DNA from: an uncultured Bacteroidota bacterium
GTDB lineage: Bacteria; Bacteroidota; Bacteroidia; 2-12-FULL-35-15
Direction: 5' to 3'
Assembly: GCA_903870175.1 (NCBI GenBank)
Contig: CAIQBY010000332.1
Location: forward strand, 1-39,541
Length of the DNA stretch: 39,541 nt
A program made the position numbers and the translations under genes. Shown piece after piece: positions 7,688 to 16,460 of the stretch. The notes beneath the pieces were generated by a model. It did no database searches and was not told the DNA's origin. It saw nothing but the letters and a program-made list of their open reading frames with translations. The first letter of the stretch is position 1. Each line of letters begins with the position of its first letter.

Positions 7688-9598
7688 TTAAGATTTACGC
7701 AGACTAAGTTTATTTTCATCATCATACTCCAATAATTTATTATCAAGCATAAGTTGAATAGTATGAATTACTTTGTCCTCATGAATATCAATAATCGAAT
7801 CGACAAGTGGCTTGAGTGCCAAAGGATGCAGCGCAAGCAACTGTTTTATCTGGTTGCTTATTTTTTCGTATTCATCGGTATGCAGTATCTTTCGTTTCTC
7901 TTCAAGGCATACATCACAATGGTTGCAGGGTTCGCTTTCCGTTTCGCCAAAGTAAGCAAGCAATAACCGACTTCTGCAAATGTGTTTGCTTTCAGCATAA
8001 TTAATTACAGATTCCATTCGTTCCATAGCACGTTTCTTCAGCAGCGAAAAATTTTCTTTCGATAGCTTTAATTCTTTGGCATCAATCCGTTCGTTTGTAA
8101 ATGTTAACTGCGGAAGTTCTGTTTGCTGAAAATAAGTGATTACTTTATTTTGATGAAGAAAGTTTAAACGGGCAATAATATTCTCCACTTTAGTATTTGC
8201 TTTTTTAGCTAAATCATATTCGTTTAGCTTTACAAAATTGTCAAACAGCCCGGAGTAGGAGCGAAGCAGCAGTTTTATAAATACATCATAAGACTCATTT
8301 GTAATTTGAAATTTATACAAATCTTCCCGGTTCATTTCCAGTTTTATCCTTGCAGGCTGAAAGTAGGAATCAGATAAAGAAATATAACCTTCGCGCTCAA
8401 TAAATTTCAAACAGTTAAACACAGTGATAGCTTGCAGTTTATAATTATCACAAAATGCAGCAATGTTAAAATCAAATGTAACGCCCATTCCTGCACCGGT
8501 TGCCACCTGATAATAATTTGCAACAGCCTGATAAGTCTGTTTTATTTCTTCAATGGTTGGGAAATTAGTTTCTATGCTTCTTTCCAGTTCCAGTTTATCG
8601 GCAATATTATAAAGTAATACAGCATAAGCTTTTCGCCCATCCCTGCCTGCCCGTCCTGCTTCCTGAAAGTAAGCTTCAAGAGAATCGGGCAAATCAATAT
8701 GAACTACAAATCGTACATCGGGTTTATCTATTCCCATCCCGAATGCATTGGTACAAACGATTATTCTTGTATTATTTTGAATCCAGTTGTTTTGTTTATT
8801 ATCTCTTGTTTTGGCATCCAGTCCTGCATGATAATAATCGGCAGAGATCGAATGGCTTTTCAGATAATCAGCAATGTTCTGTGTTTTCCTTCTATTACGA
8901 ACATATACAATGCCCGAACCTTGAATATTATTTGCTATTTTAATCAGCCTGGCAAGTTTATCTTCTTCATGCAATACAGCATAAGCAAGGTTTTTGCGCT
9001 CGTAGCTTATCTGGAAAACATTTTTCTTTTTGAATCGAAGTTTCTCCTGAATATCAATCACCACTTCTTTTGTCGCGGTGGCAGTTAAAGCAAGGAAAGG
9101 GATATCAGGAAACAATTCTTTCAGCTCAGCAATCTTCAAATAACTTGGTCTGAAATCGTATCCCCACTGCGAAATGCAATGTGACTCATCAATGGCAACT
9201 AAATTTATTTTCATTCGCTGCAAGCGCACTTTCACAATTTCCGATTCCAATCGTTCGGGCGATAAATAGAGGAACTTTATATTGCCGTGCACACAATTAT
9301 CCAGCGCAATATCTATTTCTCTTTTGTGCATGGATGAATTTATCGAAATGGCTTTTATTCCTTTAGCTGTGAGGTTCTCCACCTGATCTTTCATCAAAGC
9401 AATTAAAGGAGATACCACAAGACAGATACCATCCTTGGCAAGTGCCGGTACCTGAAAACAAATTGATTTTCCACCGCCTGTAGGAAGCAAAGCCAGTGTG
9501 TCGTTGCCCTGTAATACCGAATTGATTATTTCTTCCTGCAAAGGACGAAAGGAAGTAAAACCCCAGTATTTTTTTAGTATCTCGTGAGTAGTTGGCAT
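7688..9598 (-). CDS. recQ: ATP-dependent DNA helicase RecQ
   Basis: 636 residues. Superfamily 2 motifs in order: Walker A LLPTGGGKS at about 37-45, motif II DESH at 137-140 followed by CISQWGYDFRPSY, LTATAT, GSGIVYVRNRR, FGMGIDKPDVRFVVH and QEAGRAGRDG. About residue 545 onwards the zinc-binding Cys set (CRSRLLLAYFG, then CNHCDVC) and a winged-helix region form the RecQ C-terminal domain. The tail is short with no clear HRDC domain. RecQ unwinds forked and recombination DNA 3' to 5'. The upstream small STAS-like gene ends 33 bp away. No -7 box was found directly before recQ, consistent with an operon from 10087. Confidence 0.95.
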   Translation of the reverse strand: MPTTHEILKKYWGFTSFRPLQEEIINSVLQGNDTLALLPTGGGKSICFQVPALAKDGICLVVSPLIALMKDQVENLTAKGIKAISINSSMHKREIDIALDNCVHGNIKFLYLSPERLESEIVKVRLQRMKINLVAIDESHCISQWGYDFRPSYLKIAELKELFPDIPFLALTATATKEVVIDIQEKLRFKKKNVFQISYERKNLAYAVLHEEDKLARLIKIANNIQGSGIVYVRNRRKTQNIADYLKSHSISADYYHAGLDAKTRDNKQNNWIQNNTRIIVCTNAFGMGIDKPDVRFVVHIDLPDSLEAYFQEAGRAGRDGRKAYAVLLYNIADKLELERSIETNFPTIEEIKQTYQAVANYYQVATGAGMGVTFDFNIAAFCDNYKLQAITVFNCLKFIEREGYISLSDSYFQPARIKLEMNREDLYKFQITNESYDVFIKLLLRSYSGLFDNFVKLNEYDLAKKANTKVENIIARLNFLHQNKVITYFQQTELPQLTFTNERIDAKELKLSKENFSLLKKRAMERMESVINYAESKHICRSRLLLAYFGETESEPCNHCDVCLEEKRKILHTDEYEKISNQIKQLLALHPLALKPLVDSIIDIHEDKVIHTIQLMLDNKLLEYDDENKLSLRKS

Positions 9599-9631
9599 GA
9601 CAATTAATTCACGAAGGTAGTAAATGTAATT

Positions 9632-10087
9632 TTAGAGTGATGAAAATGTACTCTTTGATGAATCGGATTTATTTTCCTCTTTATTATTCTTAACTTCTAA
9701 AAGCCATTCTACGGCTTTAATGTCATTCTTGAAAACTTTACTGACAATCTTAGGGTTGTAGAATTTAATATAAAAGTTGGATGCAACTACCTGTGCAAAA
9801 CTTTCTGCCATAAGTGCAACAGCAAGAAATAATTCCTCCGATTCCGGCGTCACACTATACTCTTTTGCAGCCCGGGTAATTGTAACCATATTTTCGAAGG
9901 AAAATAAAACAGGATGTTTAATCCCTTTCGTTATTTTTAGTATTGTTTCCCGTTCTTCTTTTTTTTCTTCAATGTCAATAATACTTCCTTCCACATAGGT
10001 AACATAAAGAATACCCTGCTTATCCAACTCTATGTTCATACTTGGCAGCTGCACCGAATCTTTTATATTTCCACTCTCTGATATCAT
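9632..10087 (-). CDS. small STAS/SpoIIAA-like fold protein (DUF7793-like)
   Basis: 151 residues, no signal peptide. The pattern resembles the STAS/SEC14-like small proteins common in Bacteroidota: a strand GILYVTYVEG, a helix EEKKEERETILKIT, strand HPVLFSFEN, helix TITRAAKEYS, a conserved Ala-rich helix LAVALMAESFAQVVASNF and a final AVEWLLEVK. The first 20 residues and the Ser-rich tail look disordered. No enzymatic residues are visible; the molecular role is unknown. It lies upstream of recQ on the same strand. Family assignment is from memory of the pattern. Confidence 0.65.
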   Translation of the reverse strand: MISESGNIKDSVQLPSMNIELDKQGILYVTYVEGSIIDIEEKKEERETILKITKGIKHPVLFSFENMVTITRAAKEYSVTPESEELFLAVALMAESFAQVVASNFYIKFYNPKIVSKVFKNDIKAVEWLLEVKNNKEENKSDSSKSTFSSL

Positions 10088-10118
10088 AATCTAACTGACG
10101 AATAAAATATTCAATTTA

Positions 10119-11771
10119 TCACTCCACTACAACAATCTTCTTTACGCTATGTTCTGTAGTAGTAGAAACATCAGCAAAATATATGCCTTTCGCCTGATTA
10201 GTTAAATCAATTGAATAGTTTCCTGATGTAATATTAGAAATCGTTTTTTGTAAAACAACCTCTCCAACAACATTGAATATTTTTATTACAACATTTTGCA
10301 AGGAATTTAAATTCACGTCCATATTAAATTCTCCATTACTTGGATTTGGATAAATAGAAAAAGAAGAAACAGAAGCAGGTTTTTCAGAAACCCCCATAGT
10401 TGGTCCCCATCCGTTAAGCGTCGTTGCTCCTGTATTATTGGGGTCAAGCCAAACTTTCAGTTGTGTAGTATTTGTCCCGCCTCCAAGCCACGACATTGAA
10501 AACTTGCCGTAATAATCAATCATATTAGAACCTGTATTTCCGCAAGCCGAAGGTCCACCGTGCAATTGACCTACTACCCTATGGTTTTGATCAAATAGCG
10601 GAGAGCCGGAAGAACCGGGTTCTGTGCAGGCAGTAGTCCATAGTCCAATTTGCCAATGGCTGTCAGCCGGAGTTCCGCTCCAGGTTCCTGAAATACAGGC
10701 ATTGGCTGCATGAGATATTTTTTTAATATCTCCGCTAGGATGATGAATTCCCCATGCAGAATCAGCAGGTACATCCACATTTGACCAGCCGGCAAAATAG
10801 GGATTATAACTCGCTGGTACTGTTCCGCCTGCCAAACCACCGGTAATTTCTACAAGACTGAAATCGGAGTTTGCACTTGATGCTAATTGTGTTCCTCCGC
10901 TCAAGGATTGTGAAGTAGAAGGTGAAGTACCGGGATTAGTGCATCCGGGCGCTTCCCAGTTGAAACGAAATACCCAAGTGCTGAAACCTGAAGAACCGCA
11001 ATGGTTTGCTGTTAATATATAGGGTTTACCGTCCTGCGGCACATCATTTACCAATGCGCCTGAACAAAACTCGCTTCCACCGGAAACAAGACAAACTACT
11101 GCATGTTTTTCATTCTGCCAGCCTGCTCCGAAAGGGCAATTAATATTCACCTGACAACTGCCTGCCTGCCCAAATGATTTTTCAGTAAAATTAGTCGCGT
11201 AATCTTCCACACCTCTGTAACCGTGTGTCACACGGAAAAGGTTCATTCTTCCTTGATTGGCTACCGCAGCCGGTTCATAATATTCAAGAATTATTGCTTC
11301 TCCAGGAATTAAATCAGTTGCAAACGCTTTATCTTTCTGATTATCGGCGTCCGTAAATGCTCCTATAACAAAATCTTTGGTAGAGTTATATACGAATAAA
11401 GAAGCTGTTTTTGGCAGATAAAAATCATCAAAAGCTAAATTTAAAGTTAAGGCTCCTGGCGATTTAATTCCAAGTTGCCATAGTCTGTCTCCGTTCGGCA
11501 AAGTAGTCCACGTACCGGAATTAGCAGGATTGAGGGATACATAATGATTGAATCCAAACCGGAAAGGTCCTTTGCTAAGGTCGTTCACGGCATCTTCTGC
11601 TTTTAAAGCGGCAAGATCGAACGAAGGCATAGTCTGATATGCTATAGTAGGAAGATGTTTGGAATCAACAGTGAAACTGAATGGAGTTCCTCCCTGACTT
11701 AATTGTGCAACAGCTTTATTGATAAAAATTGTTGAACTAATGATTAATACTGATAGTAATAGTTTTTTCAT
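10119..11771 (-). CDS. secreted trypsin-like serine endopeptidase with T9SS sorting domain
   Basis: 550 residues from MKKLLLSVLIISSTIFINK. A longer in-frame start at 11801 was rejected because a -7 box (11799-11806) overlaps it. After the signal peptide and a propeptide-like region, the protease domain shows the triad: His about 257 in ILTANHCGS, Asp about 303 in NSDFSLVEI, and Ser about 388 in EPGSSGSPLF. The domain has many paired cysteines and resembles lysyl endopeptidases of Bacteroidota. The last 80 residues are a T9SS type A sorting domain (FSIYPNPSNGEFNMDV to SVKKIVVVE), so export to the cell surface or medium is expected. The triad looks intact. Substrate preference is inferred only. 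Confidence 0.88.
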   Translation of the reverse strand: MKKLLLSVLIISSTIFINKAVAQLSQGGTPFSFTVDSKHLPTIAYQTMPSFDLAALKAEDAVNDLSKGPFRFGFNHYVSLNPANSGTWTTLPNGDRLWQLGIKSPGALTLNLAFDDFYLPKTASLFVYNSTKDFVIGAFTDADNQKDKAFATDLIPGEAIILEYYEPAAVANQGRMNLFRVTHGYRGVEDYATNFTEKSFGQAGSCQVNINCPFGAGWQNEKHAVVCLVSGGSEFCSGALVNDVPQDGKPYILTANHCGSSGFSTWVFRFNWEAPGCTNPGTSPSTSQSLSGGTQLASSANSDFSLVEITGGLAGGTVPASYNPYFAGWSNVDVPADSAWGIHHPSGDIKKISHAANACISGTWSGTPADSHWQIGLWTTACTEPGSSGSPLFDQNHRVVGQLHGGPSACGNTGSNMIDYYGKFSMSWLGGGTNTTQLKVWLDPNNTGATTLNGWGPTMGVSEKPASVSSFSIYPNPSNGEFNMDVNLNSLQNVVIKIFNVVGEVVLQKTISNITSGNYSIDLTNQAKGIYFADVSTTTEHSVKKIVVVE

Positions 11772-11798
11772 TTGATTAAGTTTAACTCTATTATACCA

Positions 11799-11806
11799 CA
11801 AAATTA
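11799..11806 (-). promoter_or_regulatory. -7 box for the serine protease gene
   Basis: CAAAATTA (minus TAATTTTG) matches TAnnTTTG and lies 28 bp before the ATG at 11771. It decides the start: the upstream ATG at 11801 would lie before the transcript begins. Confidence 0.6.
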
Positions 11807-11925
11807 GTTATAATATAAAGTAATGGCAAATAATAACGATGAATAATACAACGTAATAAAGAGAATGTTTTTCACTACAGGAGTATAAAAACAGGATGTT
11901 GGGAATTTGTTTTTATTCTTTGAAA

Positions 11926-12903
11926 TTAGTTTATAACATCAAAAGCAAGGTATTTTTTTACGGTTAATTTTTCCGCAACACCTTTAATATAAACATCAGC
12001 AGTAATTTGAAATTCTTCCTTTGAATTAAATCCGATACCAAAATGATCTTCCTTACTTGTTATTGTAATATCAGGATATTTGAATTTTGGCCCAAGATGA
12101 TATACAACTTTTACTATGTTCTCTGAATTATCATTCTGCGCAACCACATATATTTTATATTGATGCCAGGTATTATTGCTGTAAGGACTTTTCTTCATTG
12201 AAGCTTCATCAGTATAAGCTATTTTAAAATGATTTTCAGGATTTGCTGCATCGGAATTTGCATTTGAACCGGAAGTTGAGCCATACATATACTGCAATGC
12301 CTCAATATCAGATTTACTTAATTGTCCGTTACTGTTATTTTTCGGATTGCAATTATTCATTACTGAATTAATATCGCAGGTGGAAACGTACCAGTCGCCG
12401 CCTGTTGCAGGCTCCTTGCCAAGGCAATCTGCCAAAGGACAATCATCCCTGAATTGTTCGTGAGCAAATCCTAAAGCATGACCAAACTGATGAACTGCAT
12501 CTGCTTTAAGGCATGCAATTTTGTCTTTATTTCCTTCCTGACTCCATTTGGAAAAAGAAAAATTCAATACAATTCCTTTTGGTTTGTTTTTAAGTTGATT
12601 GCCAATTGCAACGGTATAAGGGGCTTCGTCAGAAATAAAAATATGTATATCACAATCTTTTTGTGTACTTGGGCACCAGTCGGTAAAACTAACAAGTGAG
12701 TATTTTTCCCATGATTGTTTTATTGCTTCCCGCACCGTATCCATAAGCGCACTGAATTGTGGAGATGGATTATCCCAGCAAACCGAAATAGTATTGGAAT
12801 GCCAAAGGGTTGATTTGATTGGATAAGAACTTTCTTGCTGAGCAATACTTTTAATCGAAAAAGCAAGTAACAAAATACAAGGGAATAGTAATTTATTTTT
12901 CAT
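11926..12903 (-). CDS. metzincin-like secreted protein, catalytic Glu replaced by Gln
   Basis: 325 residues. Signal peptide MKNKLLFPCILLLAFSIKS to about IAQ. Residues 138-148 read HQFGHALGFAH, the zinc motif HExxHxxGxxH of matrixin/astacin-type metzincins but with Gln139 in place of the general-base Glu. A Met-turn-like SVMNN follows about 35 residues later. All three His ligands are present, so zinc could bind, yet peptide cleavage should be severely reduced. The codon is CAG (12487-12489), one base from GAG. Residues about 225-325 form a separate beta-rich domain. No T9SS sorting domain is seen, so it probably stays periplasmic or is exported otherwise. Confidence 0.75.
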   Translation of the reverse strand: MKNKLLFPCILLLAFSIKSIAQQESSYPIKSTLWHSNTISVCWDNPSPQFSALMDTVREAIKQSWEKYSLVSFTDWCPSTQKDCDIHIFISDEAPYTVAIGNQLKNKPKGIVLNFSFSKWSQEGNKDKIACLKADAVHQFGHALGFAHEQFRDDCPLADCLGKEPATGGDWYVSTCDINSVMNNCNPKNNSNGQLSKSDIEALQYMYGSTSGSNANSDAANPENHFKIAYTDEASMKKSPYSNNTWHQYKIYVVAQNDNSENIVKVVYHLGPKFKYPDITITSKEDHFGIGFNSKEEFQITADVYIKGVAEKLTVKKYLAFDVIN

Positions 12904-12923
12904 ATTGAATATTTATTGAGCAA

Positions 12924-12931
12924 CAAATGTA
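12924..12931 (-). promoter_or_regulatory. -7 box for the metzincin-like gene
   Basis: CAAATGTA (minus TACATTTG) is an exact TAnnTTTG match, 21 bp before the ATG. Confidence 0.55.
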
Positions 12932-13023
12932 TAAATATTTTAAGTTTATACTTAGTTTTAGTTTATTTTATTCTTTGTGGATGTATCTATTTTAATAAAT
13001 AGATTCTTTCTTGAAATTTATTT

Positions 13024-13045
13024 TTTAATTTCAATAGAAATTAAA
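13024..13045. terminator. weak AT hairpin downstream of the LRR gene
   Basis: TTTAATTTC and GAAATTAAA flank AATA just past the stop of the LRR gene (minus strand), with an A-rich stretch next to it. It is a 9-bp AT-rich stem and a weak terminator at best. Confidence 0.35.
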
Positions 13046-13057
13046 TAGCTTAAACCT

Positions 13058-15736
13058 TTATTGTTTCACTATCTTTTTATTAAGGGATTGTTCCCCTCCT
13101 GTTATTCTTACAAAATAAATTCCATTGGCTTGATTGCTTAAATCTATTGTTGTTTGGGTTGCTGAGCTTGTCGAAGCATTGATTTTCGATTGATAAATTG
13201 TTTCACCAAGCAGATTAGTTACTTCTATAGTAAGTTTCGAAACATCTTTTGTATCTGATAACTTCACAATGTATTTTCCGTTGCTTGGATTTGGATAAAT
13301 GGATAATGAAGCATTTTGATAATTATTTATTCCCACACCTAACATAAATTCATTTGTAGTTGTATTGGTAACTACAGCAGGGTTGTAATCAAAATAAATA
13401 CTTGCTGTATTATGTATTTGTGTGCCTGCCGGAAGATTTGCTTTTGGCTTTATGCGATATTGAACAAAACCTTGCGAACCTGCAAAATTACTGGTGCTAT
13501 CTGGCAATTGTATATTAGGGAAGTTAAATGAAAGATTATTGCCTGTTAATAATGAAGTACAATAATGACTATAATTAATTACTTGAAAAGTACTCAAATC
13601 TAAATTCGCATCCAACGTATCTTTCAAATTAATATTCATAGCTGCTGCATTTCCAGTATTCTGAAAATGTATTGTATAAGTAAAGTAATCCTGAAACGCA
13701 GGCAGTACCTGTTCAGGATATGTTTCCTTATAATTGGGGTCGTAGGAGTTTACTGCATCAAAACATTCGGTATAAGTGTTATTGCTTATGTTGTTATCTC
13801 CACCTGCAGGAGTAACAGATACAGAAATACATATCTGACTTCCTGCAACAGCATTACTATTTACAGTAAATATCAAACCAAATGCAGTACTATTATTTAC
13901 AGTTCCAAAGTTTGAAATGTTATATGTATATGTATTTCCGGCAACGGAAGGATACAGAGAACCAAAGACAACATAATAATAAGTTACCGGACCTGTAACT
14001 GTAATAGCGACCTGTCCGCTTACACCAGCAGCACAGTTTAATCCATACCAATGACTCATATCTCCTGCATTTGTTCTTAAAACAAATTGTTGCCCAGGAA
14101 AAACTTTTCCGGTATGTATTACCGACTGAACACCCACATCAAAGCCAGCTTTACAGGTAACCGGGAAGTTTACATTTGTTTGTAAAGGAACTGCTGTAGT
14201 AAGAGTAGTTGTTGAATCTATCCCGGGATGAACGCATTGTACAGTATAAGGCAAACCAGCGGTATCTATTTTTATAGTATAAGTTCCCACAGGTTCGGGG
14301 AAATCGTATACCCCATTTATTGCCGAAAATGTTTGTTCAATTAAATTATTGCCGCTGTCATAAAGTTGTTCTTTAATATTTCTCTTGGTCGAATCAGCTA
14401 TATTGTAAATACAATTTGCATTATTATCTTTATATGTATATCCAATAATTCCCTGTGCCGTTGAACAGCCATTTGTATTTCCTGTTAAACAAATCGGATA
14501 AGCTAAATAGGTTGCATTCATTGCAGGAACATAGTTCGGAAAGCAAGTGAACGGATTTGGAGAAACATTAAAATTATAATAGTAAATTAAGGAATTAGGG
14601 AGAATTGGAAAACAACTAATATTATTATTTGCACAGCTTAATTGATTAAGTGTATTTGGTAATGTGGGAAGGATAGTTATTTGATTAGAATCACAAAACA
14701 ATGCTTTCATTGAAATAGGCAATGAAGGTAAACTCGTTAAGAGGTTACTTTGACATTCCAGAGTTACAAATGAATTATTTAATGGTTGTAAACTTGTTAT
14801 ATGATTATTACTACACCATACCATTGTAATGGATGTTGGTAATGTTGGTAAACTCGTTAGTTGATTATAAGCACACCATAAATAGGTAAGCGAATTGGGT
14901 AATACAGGTAAACTTGTCAGTAAATTATTATTGAAATCATCGTCTGTTAGCGAATTTGGCAATGCGGGTAAACCTGTTAATTGATTTTCATCGCAAAACA
15001 ATTGCTGAATAGAATTAGGTAATGCGGGTAAGCTTGTTAACGTGTTAGATTCACACCATAAATACTGCAGGGAATTAGGCAAAGTGGGTAACCCTGTTAA
15101 ATGATTAAAATTACAATGTAAATCATAAAGTGAATTAGGCAAAGTTGGTAAACTCGTTAATTGATTGCTATTGCACCACAAAACTTGTAATGTGTTTGGC
15201 AATGTTGGTAAACTTGTAATTTGATTATAGCTGCATTGTAAATTCGTTAGCGCATTGGGTAATGTGGGCAAACTTACCAATTGATTATTGTCGCAAAGTA
15301 ATTGTGTAAGAAAACTTGGTAATGTGGGTATATTTGGCAGGTTATTGTAACTACAATTAATAAATTCTAATGTGTCTGGTAAAAACGAAGGTAAACTCGT
15401 CATTAAATTATAATCACACCCAAAAGTTCTCAAAGTTCTCGGTAACCTTGGCAAACTTGTCAATAAATTATGACTACAATATAAAGTCTGCAGCCCATCA
15501 AAATACTGTATCCCTGTCAAATCAGCTATAGAATCATTTGCACAACTAATATATAATGTATTTGTAATCCCAGCACAAGTTGTATCCATCTGGTTTCCGT
15601 TCATGCAAGTAGGAAAGTTTGCCTGCAAGTAAGTAACAAAATGTGCATCAGGAATAGTCACATAATGCTGCGCTTTAAGATTTGACTGTTGAAATAAATT
15701 GAGGATAACGATGAGAACAAGTACTAACTTTTTCAT
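13058..15736 (-). CDS. secreted leucine-rich-repeat protein (LPxLP type) with T9SS sorting domain
   Basis: 892 residues. Signal peptide MKKLVLVLIVILNLFQQ to KAQ. Residues about 85-400 hold about 16 tandem 20-residue repeats of the form LTSLPxLPNSLxxLxCxxNx, close to the 20-residue LPxLPxxL repeats of YopM and IpaH effectors but with Cys at the usual Val position. Its 60-bp DNA repeats cover about 14580-15490. One unit (SLTDDDFNNN) has lost the consensus. Then come an SdrD-B-like module (about 430-500), a DUF11-like module with YTIHFQNTGN and FDYNP, also present in the 25267 protein, and a T9SS sorting domain (LSIYPNPSNGKYIVKL). Probably a surface binding or adhesion protein. No E3 ligase domain is present. 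Confidence 0.85.
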   Translation of the reverse strand: MKKLVLVLIVILNLFQQSNLKAQHYVTIPDAHFVTYLQANFPTCMNGNQMDTTCAGITNTLYISCANDSIADLTGIQYFDGLQTLYCSHNLLTSLPRLPRTLRTFGCDYNLMTSLPSFLPDTLEFINCSYNNLPNIPTLPSFLTQLLCDNNQLVSLPTLPNALTNLQCSYNQITSLPTLPNTLQVLWCNSNQLTSLPTLPNSLYDLHCNFNHLTGLPTLPNSLQYLWCESNTLTSLPALPNSIQQLFCDENQLTGLPALPNSLTDDDFNNNLLTSLPVLPNSLTYLWCAYNQLTSLPTLPTSITMVWCSNNHITSLQPLNNSFVTLECQSNLLTSLPSLPISMKALFCDSNQITILPTLPNTLNQLSCANNNISCFPILPNSLIYYYNFNVSPNPFTCFPNYVPAMNATYLAYPICLTGNTNGCSTAQGIIGYTYKDNNANCIYNIADSTKRNIKEQLYDSGNNLIEQTFSAINGVYDFPEPVGTYTIKIDTAGLPYTVQCVHPGIDSTTTLTTAVPLQTNVNFPVTCKAGFDVGVQSVIHTGKVFPGQQFVLRTNAGDMSHWYGLNCAAGVSGQVAITVTGPVTYYYVVFGSLYPSVAGNTYTYNISNFGTVNNSTAFGLIFTVNSNAVAGSQICISVSVTPAGGDNNISNNTYTECFDAVNSYDPNYKETYPEQVLPAFQDYFTYTIHFQNTGNAAAMNINLKDTLDANLDLSTFQVINYSHYCTSLLTGNNLSFNFPNIQLPDSTSNFAGSQGFVQYRIKPKANLPAGTQIHNTASIYFDYNPAVVTNTTTNEFMLGVGINNYQNASLSIYPNPSNGKYIVKLSDTKDVSKLTIEVTNLLGETIYQSKINASTSSATQTTIDLSNQANGIYFVRITGGEQSLNKKIVKQ
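13162..13176. repeat. copy of the CTGAGCTTGTCGAAG core inside the LRR gene
   Basis: Identical for 15 bp to 2730-2744. In the reading frame it encodes ASTSSA within the T9SS domain, at a loop before IDLSNQANGIYF. Confidence 0.6.
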
Positions 15737-15928
15737 GGTATTTTATTTCTAATGATTAATAAATCCAACAGCCATTTTTCTTTACTCTGCTAAATTACAA
15801 ATTAATAATGGGATGGAGGACGAACTTTAATATATTTGGTTGGTGATTGCTGCATCCGAAATATTGTTTACTTCCTTTTCCATCACCAAACTCACTGTTT
15901 AATACTATTAGCAACTGTTTTTGTCTGT

Positions 15929-16201
15929 AAAAAAGCAACCTTTTTACAAAAGAACATCCCTTTTTTTCGCCGCATATTGGGTAATATGAGGCGGAAAACA
16001 CCTTTTTTCCAAAATATATTACCCTTTTTGCGTTGGAAAAAGGGTAATATATGTTGCATATAGTATCGATTCGGTTGGAAAAAGGGTAATATATTTCACA
16101 TATAGTATCGATTCGGCTGGAAAAAGGGTAATATATTTCGAAACGAGTCTCGTTTCGGAGGAAAAAAAGATATTATTTTGATGAAAATGGGTTACTTTTG
16201 A
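15929..16201. repeat. 21-bp-period array B (13 units) with embedded palindromes
   Basis: Thirteen consecutive 21-bp rows. Units at 16034, 16076 and 16118 share TGGAAAAAGGGTAATATA; those at 16055 and 16097 share CATATAGTATCGATTCGG, giving a 42-bp super-period. Earlier units (15929, 15950, 15992, 16013) carry CCTTTTT in the same columns, the complement of AAAAAGG. Inside are a perfect 16-bp hairpin (16014-16029 with 16037-16052) and a perfect dyad CGAAACGAG-T-CTCGTTTCG (16139-16157). The region 15737-15928 shows nothing recognisable, and 16202-16358 is T-rich with only weak traces of the period. Confidence 0.85.
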
Positions 16202-16358
16202 GGTCTTTTTTTGATGTATTTTTTACTGGTTTTCCTTCTCTTTTATTTCCTTTTATCTCAAAAATAAAATTGATTTCGAGCAAATGATTAGTTTGAATCT
16301 ATTTATTAGTTTGGCAATTCTTCCCCCGTTAATAATTCACAAAATAATTGCAGGAAAC

Positions 16359-16389
16359 TTTGTAATCAAAAAATGTTTCCATAGTTTTG
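16359..16389 (+). promoter_or_regulatory. Bacteroidota promoter (-33 TTTG, -7 TAGTTTTG)
   Basis: TTTG at 16359-16362 and TAGTTTTG at 16382-16389 with 19 bp between them. This would give a leader of about 65 nt for the phosphoesterase gene. That leader contains TTCGTAATTCGTAATTC, a repeat type common between Bacteroidota genes. Confidence 0.55.
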
Positions 16390-16460
16390 TGCACTTAAAT
16401 TTTATATTATCCTTTTGTATTTATATAAAGCCCTTAATTCGTAATTCGTAATTCTCAAAT

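Noticed and set aside
11772-11801. Upstream start for the serine protease
   Set aside because: It puts ten non-signal residues before the signal peptide and lies on the -7 box.
12478-12699. Plus-strand open frame opposite the metzincin-like gene
   Set aside because: Shadow of the minus-strand gene, which has a signal peptide, zinc motif and promoter.
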